NCBI GenBank assembly: GCA_024278755.1
Contig: JAJRSO010000079.1
Span: 1 to 32,879, forward strand
Origin: Calditrichota bacterium
Lineage (GTDB): Bacteria; Calditrichota; Calditrichia; Calditrichales; Calditrichaceae
Length of the DNA stretch: 32,879 nucleotides
Reading direction: 5' to 3'
The position numbers were made by a program, and so were the translations under genes. Shown here in pieces: positions 25,420 through 32,879 of this stretch. The first letter of the stretch is position 1. Every line of letters begins with the position of its first letter. The notes below the pieces were generated by a model. The model made no database searches. It was not told where the DNA came from and saw nothing but the letters and a program-made list of their open reading frames with translations.

Positions 25420-26349
25420 TTATAAATCCTTCCAGGCGCGGACGCCGCACAGCGCTTCCGCCTTTTTAATGCCGTTGATTATGGATGCTTCCACCGCGGA
25501 GACGGCAAGCGCGGCCAGCAAATCGAGATCGGTCTCTACTTCCGGGCTGGAAATAACAAAGCTAATATCGCCGTCGTAGCTGGTATGCGAAGGTTCGATG
25601 CGCCGGGCAATCCCGTGATGGGCGCGTTCGGCAATAAAATGCGCCTGTTGTTTGGATAGAATTGCATTGGTCATTACAACCGTTAACACCGTATTTTCCG
25701 CCAGGCCTACCTTTGGTTGTTCCCAGCGGACAAACGGATTGTTTTCTGCTGCAAAGGTTCCATCTTCTGCCAGCGCTCCGGCGAGAATAGCGCCGTCCCG
25801 GTCCAGAACATCGCCCACGGCATTAACCACGGTGAGCGCCAGCGCTTTCACCCCGCTGCTGCTTTGTTCCGCAAGCCCGATTCCGCCCTTTAGCGCAAAT
25901 TCCATTCCCCGCCATTTCCCCACTGTAGCGCCGCTTCCCGCGCCCACATTGCCCATTGTAAAATTATTAAACGCAGCCTCTGCCAAAGCCTGACGGGCCT
26001 GCTTTGCATTGGGATAAGCGGTTGAATCACCCAGATTTTTATCAAAAATAACCGCCGCCGGAACGATGGGTACCGGCCCGAAATTGGTCTGATAGCCGGA
26101 GCCCTTCTCTGCCAGGGCTTCCATTACCGCGTGGGCACAATTTAACCCGAAGGCGCTGCCGCCGGTTAGTACAAGAGCGTCGATACGGCTGATTTTACGT
26201 TTGGGCGAGAGCAGCGCATATTCCCGGCTTCCCGGTGACGCCCCTCGTGCCACCGCGCTGGTAACGTTGTTTCCCGGCGGAATAATAACCGTGCAGCCGG
26301 TGGCCTTTTGCGGATCGGAATAGTGGCCGATTTTGAATCGCGTTAACAT
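25420..26349 (-). CDS. P1-family peptidase (DmpA/L-aminopeptidase-D-esterase-like)
   Basis: A 309-residue Ntn-like hydrolase of the S58/DmpA family. Conserved blocks in order are KIGHYSDPQKATGCTVI, DALVLTGGSAFGLNCAHAVMEAL, PIVPAAVIFDKNLGD, GNVGAGSGATVGKW, KGGIGLAEQSSSGVKALALT and VNAVGDVLD. Members cleave N-terminal residues from peptides or amides after self-processing into two chains; the processing site cannot be fixed here with certainty. No signal peptide is seen, so it is probably cytoplasmic. The ATG at 26349 opens MLTRFKIGHYSD. It forms a two-gene unit with the SpoIIM-like gene. Confidence 0.88.
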   Translation of the reverse strand: MLTRFKIGHYSDPQKATGCTVIIPPGNNVTSAVARGASPGSREYALLSPKRKISRIDALVLTGGSAFGLNCAHAVMEALAEKGSGYQTNFGPVPIVPAAVIFDKNLGDSTAYPNAKQARQALAEAAFNNFTMGNVGAGSGATVGKWRGMEFALKGGIGLAEQSSSGVKALALTVVNAVGDVLDRDGAILAGALAEDGTFAAENNPFVRWEQPKVGLAENTVLTVVMTNAILSKQQAHFIAERAHHGIARRIEPSHTSYDGDISFVISSPEVETDLDLLAALAVSAVEASIINGIKKAEALCGVRAWKDL

Positions 26350-26485
26350 AATTTCCCCTGCGTATTAAAACGACACACAATGTAACCGAGACTTTTAAAC
26401 GCCGCAACTATTTTGCTGGAGCCAAAACAGTTTTCCATTTGAATTTAGAACGCGCACCGCCTATATTTCAAGGGAATGGAGTATT

Positions 26486-26842
26486 ATGAAAAAAATATTA
26501 ATCGTTGATGATCAGAGTGAAGTGCGCGAGTTTTTAAGTGATTTTTTAACGCTTAAGGGCTTTGATGTGGTGCTGGCCTCTAATGGCAAAGAAGCGCTGG
26601 AGGTTCTGGATGAAGAACATCCGGACGCCGCCGTTGTGGATGTTGAGATGCCGGTGATGAACGGTATGCAGTTTTCCAGAAAGGTTCTGGCCCAAAAAAG
26701 CGGTTTTCCTATTTTAATTATTACGGCTTTTCTTAAAAAATATTCCGAAAATGATTTTCTTGATCTTGGCGTGCGCAGCGTCCTTCAGAAACCCATCGAT
26801 TTAAACATTCTTCAGACGGAAATACAGAGCGCCGTTCCTTAA
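26486..26842 (+). CDS. Single-domain response regulator (CheY-like)
   Basis: A 118-residue receiver domain with no output domain. ILIVDDQSEVREFL supplies the acidic pair Asp8 and Asp9. The phosphoacceptor is Asp52 in VDVEMPVMNG, the switch Thr is Thr80 in ILIITAF, and the conserved Lys is Lys102 in LQKPIDLN. A ribosome-binding site (GGAG) precedes the ATG by 7 nt. Such proteins act by protein contact or as phosphorelay intermediates. No kinase gene is adjacent; the nearest signalling genes are the PAS-HisKA-receiver protein and its small companion about 6 kb upstream, which could be a partner by inference only. Confidence 0.92.
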   Translation: MKKILIVDDQSEVREFLSDFLTLKGFDVVLASNGKEALEVLDEEHPDAAVVDVEMPVMNGMQFSRKVLAQKSGFPILIITAFLKKYSENDFLDLGVRSVLQKPIDLNILQTEIQSAVP

Positions 26843-27260
26843 GACATCTTAATCTGCAATTTATGTCCTTCTGTTCCAATTCGTCTTTGTGAGGCGGCCG
26901 GTTTTTGGCGGACGACGAAGCAATCCCTGTGCGGTCCCTCAAGGGATCACTTTGTCCGGCAGCGGCCGGACTCGTGAAAACGGCACAGCCACCATTTTCC
27001 CCCTTAACAATTCCCTTGCAGATGTTTATCGGTACGAATCCAATAAGGCTTCGCATCGCGATTCCTCGTTATTCCGGTGAAGATGTTTCAGACAACATTT
27101 TCCTTGGCAACGGGTTCCGTGCAGGATAACAGTCGGTGGAGTTTTTATTTTTCCTGCACAGAAATATTTCATCCTCATTCCTAAAGGCCTTTGTTTTATC
27201 CTTTCTTTTTTTTAAGTTTTGATTTTACCGGTTGATTATTAATCAATAACAGGAATTGCT
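26843..27260. other. Spacer with repeat debris, no gene
   Basis: No protein-like frame is seen. It holds GTCCGGC-AGCG-GCCGGAC (26954-26971), a segment with CGAAGCAATCCC and CTCAAGGGATC that looks like a dispersed repeat, and a 32-nt stretch at 27029-27060 shared with the spacer at 24618-24649. TTGATT-ATT-AATCAA at 27232-27246 is a small palindrome just before the ribosome-binding site of the acyl-CoA synthetase gene and could be an operator. Confidence 0.5.
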
Positions 27261-29360
27261 ATGCCGCGTCTCAATAAAATTTTACAACCCAAATCCATTG
27301 CCATTATCGGCGCTTCGCGCAAAGAAGGCTCCCTCGGAAAAATGTTTATGGAAGCCGTTTTGCGGATGAATTTTAAGGGCGAAATCTACCCGGTTAACCC
27401 CAAAGCGGATGTTATCGACGGAATCAAAACGTACCCATCCGTTTCCGAATTACCACAGAAGCCAGACCTCGCCGTCATTCTGCTTTCTTACCAATTTGTC
27501 TTGCCAACGGTGGAAGCGCTGGGCAAAAGCGGCATCCGTGATATTATCGTCATCAGCGCCGGATTTAAAGAGGTGGGCGGCGAGGGCCTTGAGCGCGAAA
27601 AAGAGCTTATAAAACTGGGTAAGACCTACGATTTGAATATTCTCGGTCCGAATTGTATGGGCATTTTTAACACCCGTGAAGATATTTCGTTTAACGGTAC
27701 GTTTTCTCCCACGCTTCCCCAGCCGGGACACGCGGCATTTATTTCGCAGAGCGGCGCGCTGGGCGTGGCGGTGCTGGAATTATACGCGCAAAGCGATTTG
27801 GGTTTTTCCGTTTTTGTTAGCACGGGCAACAAAGCCGATATTTCCGATACTGACGCGCTGGAATTTTTAACGGATGACGCCAATACACAGGTAGTTACAC
27901 TATATATGGAAAGCATCGATCAGCCGACGGCGTTTAAGGAAATCTGCCGCAAAACAGTTGCCAAAAAACCGGTGCTGGCTGTTAAAGCGGGACGCACCGA
28001 CAGCGGACACAAAGCGGCTTCTTCGCATACCGGCGCTCTGGCCAACCCGGAACATATCGTAGACGGCTTTTTAAAACAGTGCGGCGTTATTCGTATCGAC
28101 ACGCTGGAAGAGATGTTTGACGCCGCCCGGGCCCTGGCCCTGCAGCCGCTTCCTTCCGGGCCGCGCACGGCGGTCATTACCAATGCCGGCGGACCCGGTA
28201 TTCTTGCCAGCGACGCTATCGAACGGGCCGGATTGCAATTAGCCGTTTTCAGCGCCTCCACCATCGAAAAACTAACCGCAGTATTGCCGGCAGAGGCGGC
28301 AAAAACCAATCCCGTGGATATGATTGCCAGCGCCAACGAAGAAACCTATAAAAATGCCCTGAAAATTATCCTGCAGGATGAAGGGGTAGACAGTGTTCTT
28401 TTGATCATTGTGAAACCGCCAGTCAATTCCACACCGGCCAGTATTATCAGCGGCCTCAAACCTTTACTGCAAAATACAACCAAAACTGTCATTCCTGTTT
28501 TAATGGCCAATCGAGACGATACGTTTGGAATCGACGTCTTAAAGCGTTTAAAACTGCCGGTCTTTCCCTATCCTGAATCCGCTGTAAAAACCCTGGCCGT
28601 AATGCAGCGGTACAAACAAATCCGGGAACAGTTGCGCAGCGAAGAAAACAGCGCGCCGCAAAAATTTTACGATTCTCTTCCGCTGAACAGCGCGCCGGGA
28701 TCGAATCAGGCAGATATTAAAACTATTTTTGATTTATTTGAACAGTATGAAATCCCAACCGCGCCGTACCGGGTCAGTACCCGTCTCGAAGATATTTTGC
28801 AATTCCAAAAGGAGAGCGCCGGGTCGGTTGTTTTAAAAACCGCCAACGCGCAGATCATTCATAAAAGCGACGAAGGCCTGCTGCAGTTAAATCTTAATGA
28901 TGCCGCGGCCGTATCCGAAGCCTTTCAGTCCATTGCTTCAAAGGTGCAGTCCCTGCTTCCCGCGGGAGAAACGCCGCTCTTTTTAGTGCAGCGGCAGCTT
29001 CCAAAAGGCGCGGAACTGGTTTTGGGCGGAAAGCGGGACGAGCAGTTCGGCCCCGTGGTAATGGCCGGATTTGGCGGTATAATGGTAGAAGTGTTAAAAG
29101 ACGTTATTTTCCGGATTGCTCCGCTCAGTCCGGCAGAGGCGCTGGAAATGCTAAATGAATTAAAAGCCCAGGCCTTTTTTAACGGCTTCCGGGGACAACC
29201 CGCCGTCAGTCGGGAAAAATTTGCCGAAACCATCAGCCGCTTTAGCCGTCTGTTGCACGACCACCCGGAAATTAGCGAGATGGATCTGAATCCGCTGATA
29301 TGGAACGAAGAAGCCGGCGCCGCGGTGGTGGTGGACGCCCGGGCAACGGTGAAGTTGTAA
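27261..29360 (+). CDS. ADP-forming acetate/acyl-CoA ligase (fused alpha and beta subunits)
   Basis: A 699-residue NDP-forming acyl-CoA synthetase. It converts an acyl-CoA, ADP and phosphate to the free acid, CoA and ATP, a route of energy conservation common in fermenters. The CoA-binding Rossmann domain opens SIAIIGASRKEGSLGKM (about residues 12-28). The ligase domains carry ILGPNCMGIFN, FISQSGALG and SSHTGALA, with the likely phospho-His256. AVITNAGGPGILASDA follows. The ATP-grasp domain occupies about residues 480-699 (VVLKTANAQIIHKSDEG, GPVVMAGFGGIMVEV, EMDLNPLIW). The alpha-beta fusion and length are usual. AGGA lies just before the ATG. It appears monocistronic. Confidence 0.92.
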   Translation: MPRLNKILQPKSIAIIGASRKEGSLGKMFMEAVLRMNFKGEIYPVNPKADVIDGIKTYPSVSELPQKPDLAVILLSYQFVLPTVEALGKSGIRDIIVISAGFKEVGGEGLEREKELIKLGKTYDLNILGPNCMGIFNTREDISFNGTFSPTLPQPGHAAFISQSGALGVAVLELYAQSDLGFSVFVSTGNKADISDTDALEFLTDDANTQVVTLYMESIDQPTAFKEICRKTVAKKPVLAVKAGRTDSGHKAASSHTGALANPEHIVDGFLKQCGVIRIDTLEEMFDAARALALQPLPSGPRTAVITNAGGPGILASDAIERAGLQLAVFSASTIEKLTAVLPAEAAKTNPVDMIASANEETYKNALKIILQDEGVDSVLLIIVKPPVNSTPASIISGLKPLLQNTTKTVIPVLMANRDDTFGIDVLKRLKLPVFPYPESAVKTLAVMQRYKQIREQLRSEENSAPQKFYDSLPLNSAPGSNQADIKTIFDLFEQYEIPTAPYRVSTRLEDILQFQKESAGSVVLKTANAQIIHKSDEGLLQLNLNDAAAVSEAFQSIASKVQSLLPAGETPLFLVQRQLPKGAELVLGGKRDEQFGPVVMAGFGGIMVEVLKDVIFRIAPLSPAEALEMLNELKAQAFFNGFRGQPAVSREKFAETISRFSRLLHDHPEISEMDLNPLIWNEEAGAAVVVDARATVKL

Positions 29361-29428
29361 ATAATTTGGTAACTGAATATTCTCTGATGGATATTCAATA
29401 TTGTTCAAATGTATTTATAAATAATCAT

Positions 29429-29623
29429 TAGTGCCCGGTTAAATTTGGAAAATTTGTTCTGTTAAGAGGATTGTTCTAATAACTCTCCCCCGTTCCCCCT
29501 CCCTTGACGCTTCAAGGGAGGGGGAACGGGAGTGGGTTCCGATCCAAGTCCTGTTAATTCGCATTTCCCTTAATTTCTTGGTATTGCAGGGTTTCCAGAC
29601 ATTTATTATTTTTAACCGGGCAC
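29429..29623. mobile_element. MITE-like element with 15-bp terminal inverted repeats
   Basis: TAGTGCCCGGTTAAA at 29429-29443 is matched perfectly in inverted orientation by TTTAACCGGGCACTA at 29609/29611-29623. The terminal TA pair would fit a TA target. The 195-bp body encodes no recognisable protein. It contains a second perfect palindrome with a 19-bp stem at its left centre. A non-autonomous miniature transposable element is the simplest reading. No transposase with such ends is in the window, so the family is unassigned. Confidence 0.6.
29488..29531. repeat. 19-bp perfect palindrome inside the MITE-like element
   Basis: CCCGTTCCCCCTCCCTTGA is followed by a 4-nt loop (CGCT) and its exact reverse complement, TCAAGGGAGGGGGAACGGG. 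The very stable GC-rich stem contrasts with the AT-rich surroundings and has no T-tract. The phrase resembles dispersed intergenic palindromes seen in many genomes and may be an insertion within the larger element. Confidence 0.75.
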
Positions 29624-29746
29624 TATTGATCAATAATAAACATTGAATATTCAATTCCAATTTATTGATAAGTAATGGAAGAATTTTGGTAATTGGACAA
29701 ATATAAAACAGATTCCCTATAAATTAAAAAAACGAATAGACACCCT

Positions 29747-31945
29747 ATGAAAAAAACCCTCTTCCTACTCTTTCTGCCTCTCGTGCTGCTGGCCCAAAAT
29801 TACCTCTGGCCCACCAACGCCAGCACATTTTTAAGCTCCAGTTTTTGCGAATACCGCCCGGGGCATTACCATTCGGCCATCGATATAAAAACCTGGAATA
29901 CGGAAGGCTACCGAATTTACGCGGTGGAAGACGGCTATGTACAGCGGATTCGTGTTTCCCCCTTCGGTTACGGCAAGGTTTTATATCTCAAATTAAAAGA
30001 CGGACGCACAGCGGTTTACGCGCATTTACAGCGTTTCAACAAAAAACTGGAGCGCGCCGTGCGGAAGCAGCAGCTTCAAAAAAAACGCTACACCATTACC
30101 TGGTATCCCAAAAATCGGAAGGTGAGGCGCGGCGATATTTTAGGTTACACCGGCCAAACCGGCATCGGGGTTCCCCATTTGCATTTCGAAATCCGTGATA
30201 CAAAAGGGCAGCCCCTAAATCCACTGCACTTTTATAATCAAATAACGGATCATATCCCACCCAAACTACAAAGCATTTTAATCCGGCCGATGGATAAAAA
30301 CAGCCGGGTAAACGGCTCTTTTTTACCCGTGGAAGCGCAGCTGAAAAAAGGAGCGCACAATACCTACCGCATTAAGCAACCGCTTCGGGTAAAGGGGCGA
30401 ATCGGTCTGGCAATCCGCGGTTACGATATGTCGTACAAAGTGTACAACAAATATGCGTTTTACCGCACTTCGCTAAGAGTAAACGGCAAAGAATTATTTA
30501 CAATTCAATACGACACGCTGAATTTTGATTTAAGCCGGCAGGTGGATTTGGAAATCGACTATCCCGTTTACCGGCAGACAAAAAAGAAATTTCATAAATT
30601 ATATATCGAACCCTTTAATCAACTGACTTTTTATAAACGAAATTTGGGGAACGGCCTTTTTAAAGTAGAACGGGACACGGTTTCGTTTTCCATCGAAGTC
30701 TTTGATTTCTTCGGAAATAAAAGCGTTATTGAGGGAACCCTTTTGCCCGACTTCAATGCGTTGCTGAGAACCCGGTCCGTAAGCCGTGACGACAGCAGCG
30801 TTTTACTTACGGTAACGCTTCCCAAACGCATTCAGGGATTGCGGTTTTTCAGCAAAGCCGACAGTCTGCCCTGGACGGATATTAAATACTTTGAAATACA
30901 GGATCAGAGTTTTACCGACCACAGCCAAACCTTACGGTTTAAAATACGATTGGAGCAGTACAACGCTTCCCGGCTAAAAGTGAAGGCCTTTCTTCCCGGG
31001 AAAATTCAGGCCGAAACCATTCTTCCCGTATCGATGACGGATACCAACCGTGTATCCTTAAAAATTCGTAACCGGGGGAAATTTCTGCTTATCAAAACGG
31101 AACCGCAGCAAGCTTTTGCCCTACTGACGGTGAAAAATTTACGCGACAGTAAACAGACCCCGATGCGTTTTGTTTTAAATCCGGAAATGGTTATTCCCGC
31201 CCGGGCTCTTCCTTCCGATTCTCTGCGCTTTCTGCTCTCAATCGGCGGCGGCATTGCGGCGGACAGTATCGTTTCGGTTTATTCGTTAAACGCCGGAATG
31301 AAACAGCATTTTAGTTTTGACGGGGGACGCTGTTTGCTGGCATCGGAGCAAACGACGGTTTATGATACCCTTCTGTTTAATTATCAAAAAGAAACCATAA
31401 AAGCCGATTCCTTTAAGACTCCCGTGTTTGGCCCCGCTTACCGTTTTTCCGGCTCGGCACAGGTCTTACGAAAAGCGCCACAGCTGACCATCCAATACGA
31501 TTCACTCCGTTTCTCTGCCCGACAGACAGGTATTTGCAGAATTGGGAAGAAGGGTAGAATTTCCTGGAAATCCGCCAAATGGAATCCGGTAGAAAAAACC
31601 TTCCGTGCGCGAATGGGCGGTTTTGGCGCTTACATTCTCGGCGCAGACACCACGGCGCCGGTGGTGGAGGTTATTTTTCCCAAAGAGGGCCAGACGATTA
31701 AAAATCTTAAAAATATCCGTTTTTCGGCAACGGATTCTTTATCGGGAATCGGCAGCGACCGCAATCTCGAAATCTATCTCGACGGGCAATTTGTGCTGCC
31801 GGAATGGGACCCGGAGCGTGACCGGATTACCGGGACACCCGAAAAAAAAGCGGTAGCCGGGAACCATCTTATTCGTATCCGGGTTACGGACAGCGCCGGA
31901 AACGTTACCGAAAGAAGCATCCATTTTTCTATTCGCAAACAATAA
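29747..31945 (+). CDS. Exported M23-family peptidase with a large beta-rich C-terminal region
   Basis: A 732-residue protein with a signal peptide (KKTLFLLFLPLVLLAQ). A LytM/M23 zinc endopeptidase domain covers about residues 20-165: HSAID with His42 and Asp46, YAHL with His93, and HLHFEIR with His144 and His146, so all active-site residues are present. A basic insert (about 99-128) separates the YAH and GDILGYTGQTG blocks. The remaining 560 residues are beta-rich, ending in an Ig-like module of the PVVEVIFPKEGQTIK...IRVTDSAGNVTERS type. M23 enzymes cut peptidoglycan cross-bridges, so cell-wall remodelling in the periplasm is likely. The C-terminal region is not recognised in detail. Confidence 0.88.
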   Translation: MKKTLFLLFLPLVLLAQNYLWPTNASTFLSSSFCEYRPGHYHSAIDIKTWNTEGYRIYAVEDGYVQRIRVSPFGYGKVLYLKLKDGRTAVYAHLQRFNKKLERAVRKQQLQKKRYTITWYPKNRKVRRGDILGYTGQTGIGVPHLHFEIRDTKGQPLNPLHFYNQITDHIPPKLQSILIRPMDKNSRVNGSFLPVEAQLKKGAHNTYRIKQPLRVKGRIGLAIRGYDMSYKVYNKYAFYRTSLRVNGKELFTIQYDTLNFDLSRQVDLEIDYPVYRQTKKKFHKLYIEPFNQLTFYKRNLGNGLFKVERDTVSFSIEVFDFFGNKSVIEGTLLPDFNALLRTRSVSRDDSSVLLTVTLPKRIQGLRFFSKADSLPWTDIKYFEIQDQSFTDHSQTLRFKIRLEQYNASRLKVKAFLPGKIQAETILPVSMTDTNRVSLKIRNRGKFLLIKTEPQQAFALLTVKNLRDSKQTPMRFVLNPEMVIPARALPSDSLRFLLSIGGGIAADSIVSVYSLNAGMKQHFSFDGGRCLLASEQTTVYDTLLFNYQKETIKADSFKTPVFGPAYRFSGSAQVLRKAPQLTIQYDSLRFSARQTGICRIGKKGRISWKSAKWNPVEKTFRARMGGFGAYILGADTTAPVVEVIFPKEGQTIKNLKNIRFSATDSLSGIGSDRNLEIYLDGQFVLPEWDPERDRITGTPEKKAVAGNHLIRIRVTDSAGNVTERSIHFSIRKQ

Positions 31946-32133
31946 ATGCGTACGACAATTACTGTTATACGCTTTGCAATAATTAATTCATTCTTTTCCT
32001 ATATTATTTGAATAAGCTGTTAAAATTTATAAATTGACTAATAAACGAAATACTTCGGAATATATGAAAACAATTATAACATATAAGTCCCGTTGTGGGC
32101 AAAGTAAGAGAATGAAAAATTCTCTATGAGATA

Positions 32134-32161
32134 TTGACAAAAACATTCTACGAACTAAGAT
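32134..32161 (+). promoter_or_regulatory. Candidate sigma-70-like promoter of the AlbA_2-type gene
   Basis: A perfect TTGACA at 32134-32139 is followed after 16 nt by TAAGAT (32156-32161), a 4/6 match to the -10 box. It lies about 33 nt before the ATG at 32194. The promoter overlaps an 11-bp perfect inverted repeat, ACAAAAACATT (32137-32147) and AATGTTTTTGT (32168-32178), which could be an operator. Confidence 0.45.
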
Positions 32162-32193
32162 AAAAACAATGTTTTTGTAGGAAAAGGAAATAA

Positions 32194-32879
32194 ATGCAAG
32201 AAAGTCAAAATGTTGAGTGAAAAGAAATTTGGAAAGATGAATATCTGAAATGGATATGTGGTTTTGCAAATGCAAACGGAGGAAAAATAATCTTTGGGAA
32301 AAATGATAAAGGCGAAATTATTGGTCTGAAAAATTCAAAAAACTTCTTGAAGATATTCCAAATAAAGTAAGAGACATTCTTGGCATTTTGGTAGATATTA
32401 ATTTACATAAAACTGAAAAAGGAGATGTCCTTGAAATCATCGTTGACCCACAACCTTTTTCTGTTAGCTACAAAGGACAATATCATTACAGAAGTGGGAG
32501 CACCAAACAAGAATTAAAAGGTGCTGCATTAGATAAATTCATGCTTGAAAAGAAAGGAAAAAAGTGGGATAGTGTTCCCGTCCCAAACATTTCCGTTAAT
32601 GACTTAAAAAACGACACCTTTGAATTTTTCAAGAAAAGAGCGATAATCAGCAAGAGAATTGATGAAAGCATCTTAACCGAAAACAACATCAATATACTTG
32701 AAAATCTGAGATTAACTGAAAAACATTATCTAAAACGAGCATCAATTTTGCTTTTTCATCCTGACCCTGAAAAATATGTTACAGGTGCATTTGTGAAAAT
32801 AGGGTACTTTCAATCAGATACAGAATTAATCTTTCAAGACGAAGTAAACGGAAATTTATTTGAACAAGTAGAAAAAACA
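32194..32879 (+). pseudogene. AlbA_2/Schlafen-type ATP-binding protein, broken and cut by the window edge
   Basis: The ATG at 32194 opens MQESQNVE, then TGA at 32218-32220 stands where the family has Trp (E-W-K). The frame continues with KEIWKDEYLKWICGFANANG, typical of the AlbA_2 putative DNA-binding domain (PF04326). After IIGLKNSK a -1 shift in the A6 run at 32337-32342 is needed to reach LLEDIPNKVRDILGILVDIN and YHYRSGSTKQELKGAALDKF, which then stays open to the window edge. Two independent lesions make it a likely pseudogene. The locus is AT-rich with A-ending codons, unlike the rest of the window, which suggests transfer. AlbA_2 proteins are often regulators or defence-associated. A candidate promoter and ribosome-binding site (GGAAAAGGAAA) precede it. 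Confidence 0.75.

Noticed and set aside
32194-32220. UGA read as tryptophan (alternative code)
   Set aside because: Other genes in the window use TGG for Trp and TGA as normal stops (for example metG and tatD ends), so a code change is not supported.

Overview
The window looks like chromosomal DNA from a Gram-negative member of the FCB lineage, most likely Calditrichota (Caldithrix-like) or a close neighbour. The best evidence is the secreted metalloprotease at 20472-24011. It ends in a Por/type IX-like sorting domain with a YPNPFNPSTTINYQLP-type motif, which is typical of Calditrichota, Ignavibacteria and related phyla. A lipoprotein, several Sec signal peptides and ADP-forming acyl-CoA synthetase agree with this. 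The assignment is inferred from motifs only.

Layout. 1-200: the 3' end of an unidentified gene, then a tRNA T-arm-like hairpin. 201-2542: an EamA transporter, a YhcC-like radical SAM protein and a THEP1-like P-loop NTPase. 2641-8141: a lipoprotein and then the co-oriented housekeeping run metG - tatD - rsmA - mgtE; tatD is interrupted by an in-frame TAA. 8099-10565: an exported metallo-beta-lactamase-fold hydrolase and an MFS exporter, divergently transcribed. 10566-11090: a decayed RelE/ParE-type toxin remnant. 11091-18076: the AddAB recombination nuclease/helicase on the minus strand; addA is split by a frameshift between its helicase and nuclease parts. 18257-20335: an unusual signalling pair, a PAS-PAS-HisKA-receiver protein with no ATPase domain and a small protein resembling a degenerate histidine-kinase ATPase domain. 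20472-24011: the metalloprotease with its terminator. 24012-24855: repeat-rich spacer. 24856-26349: SpoIIM-like membrane protein and P1-family peptidase, minus strand. 26486-26842: single-domain response regulator. 27261-29360: ADP-forming acyl-CoA synthetase. 29429-29623: a small inverted-repeat element resembling a MITE. 29747-31945: M23 peptidase. 32194-32879: an AT-rich, broken AlbA_2/Schlafen-type gene running off the edge.

Two themes stand out. First, four loci (tatD, addA, the RelE-like toxin, the AlbA_2 gene) carry stops or -1 shifts, several of them in homopolymers. Some may be assembly errors, some real decay, and the addA case could conceivably be recoding. Second, the 18257-20335 pair separates the phosphoacceptor and receiver modules from any competent ATPase, so it may be a non-canonical phosphorelay. 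I see no CRISPR array, rRNA, complete tRNA, integrase or transposase gene.
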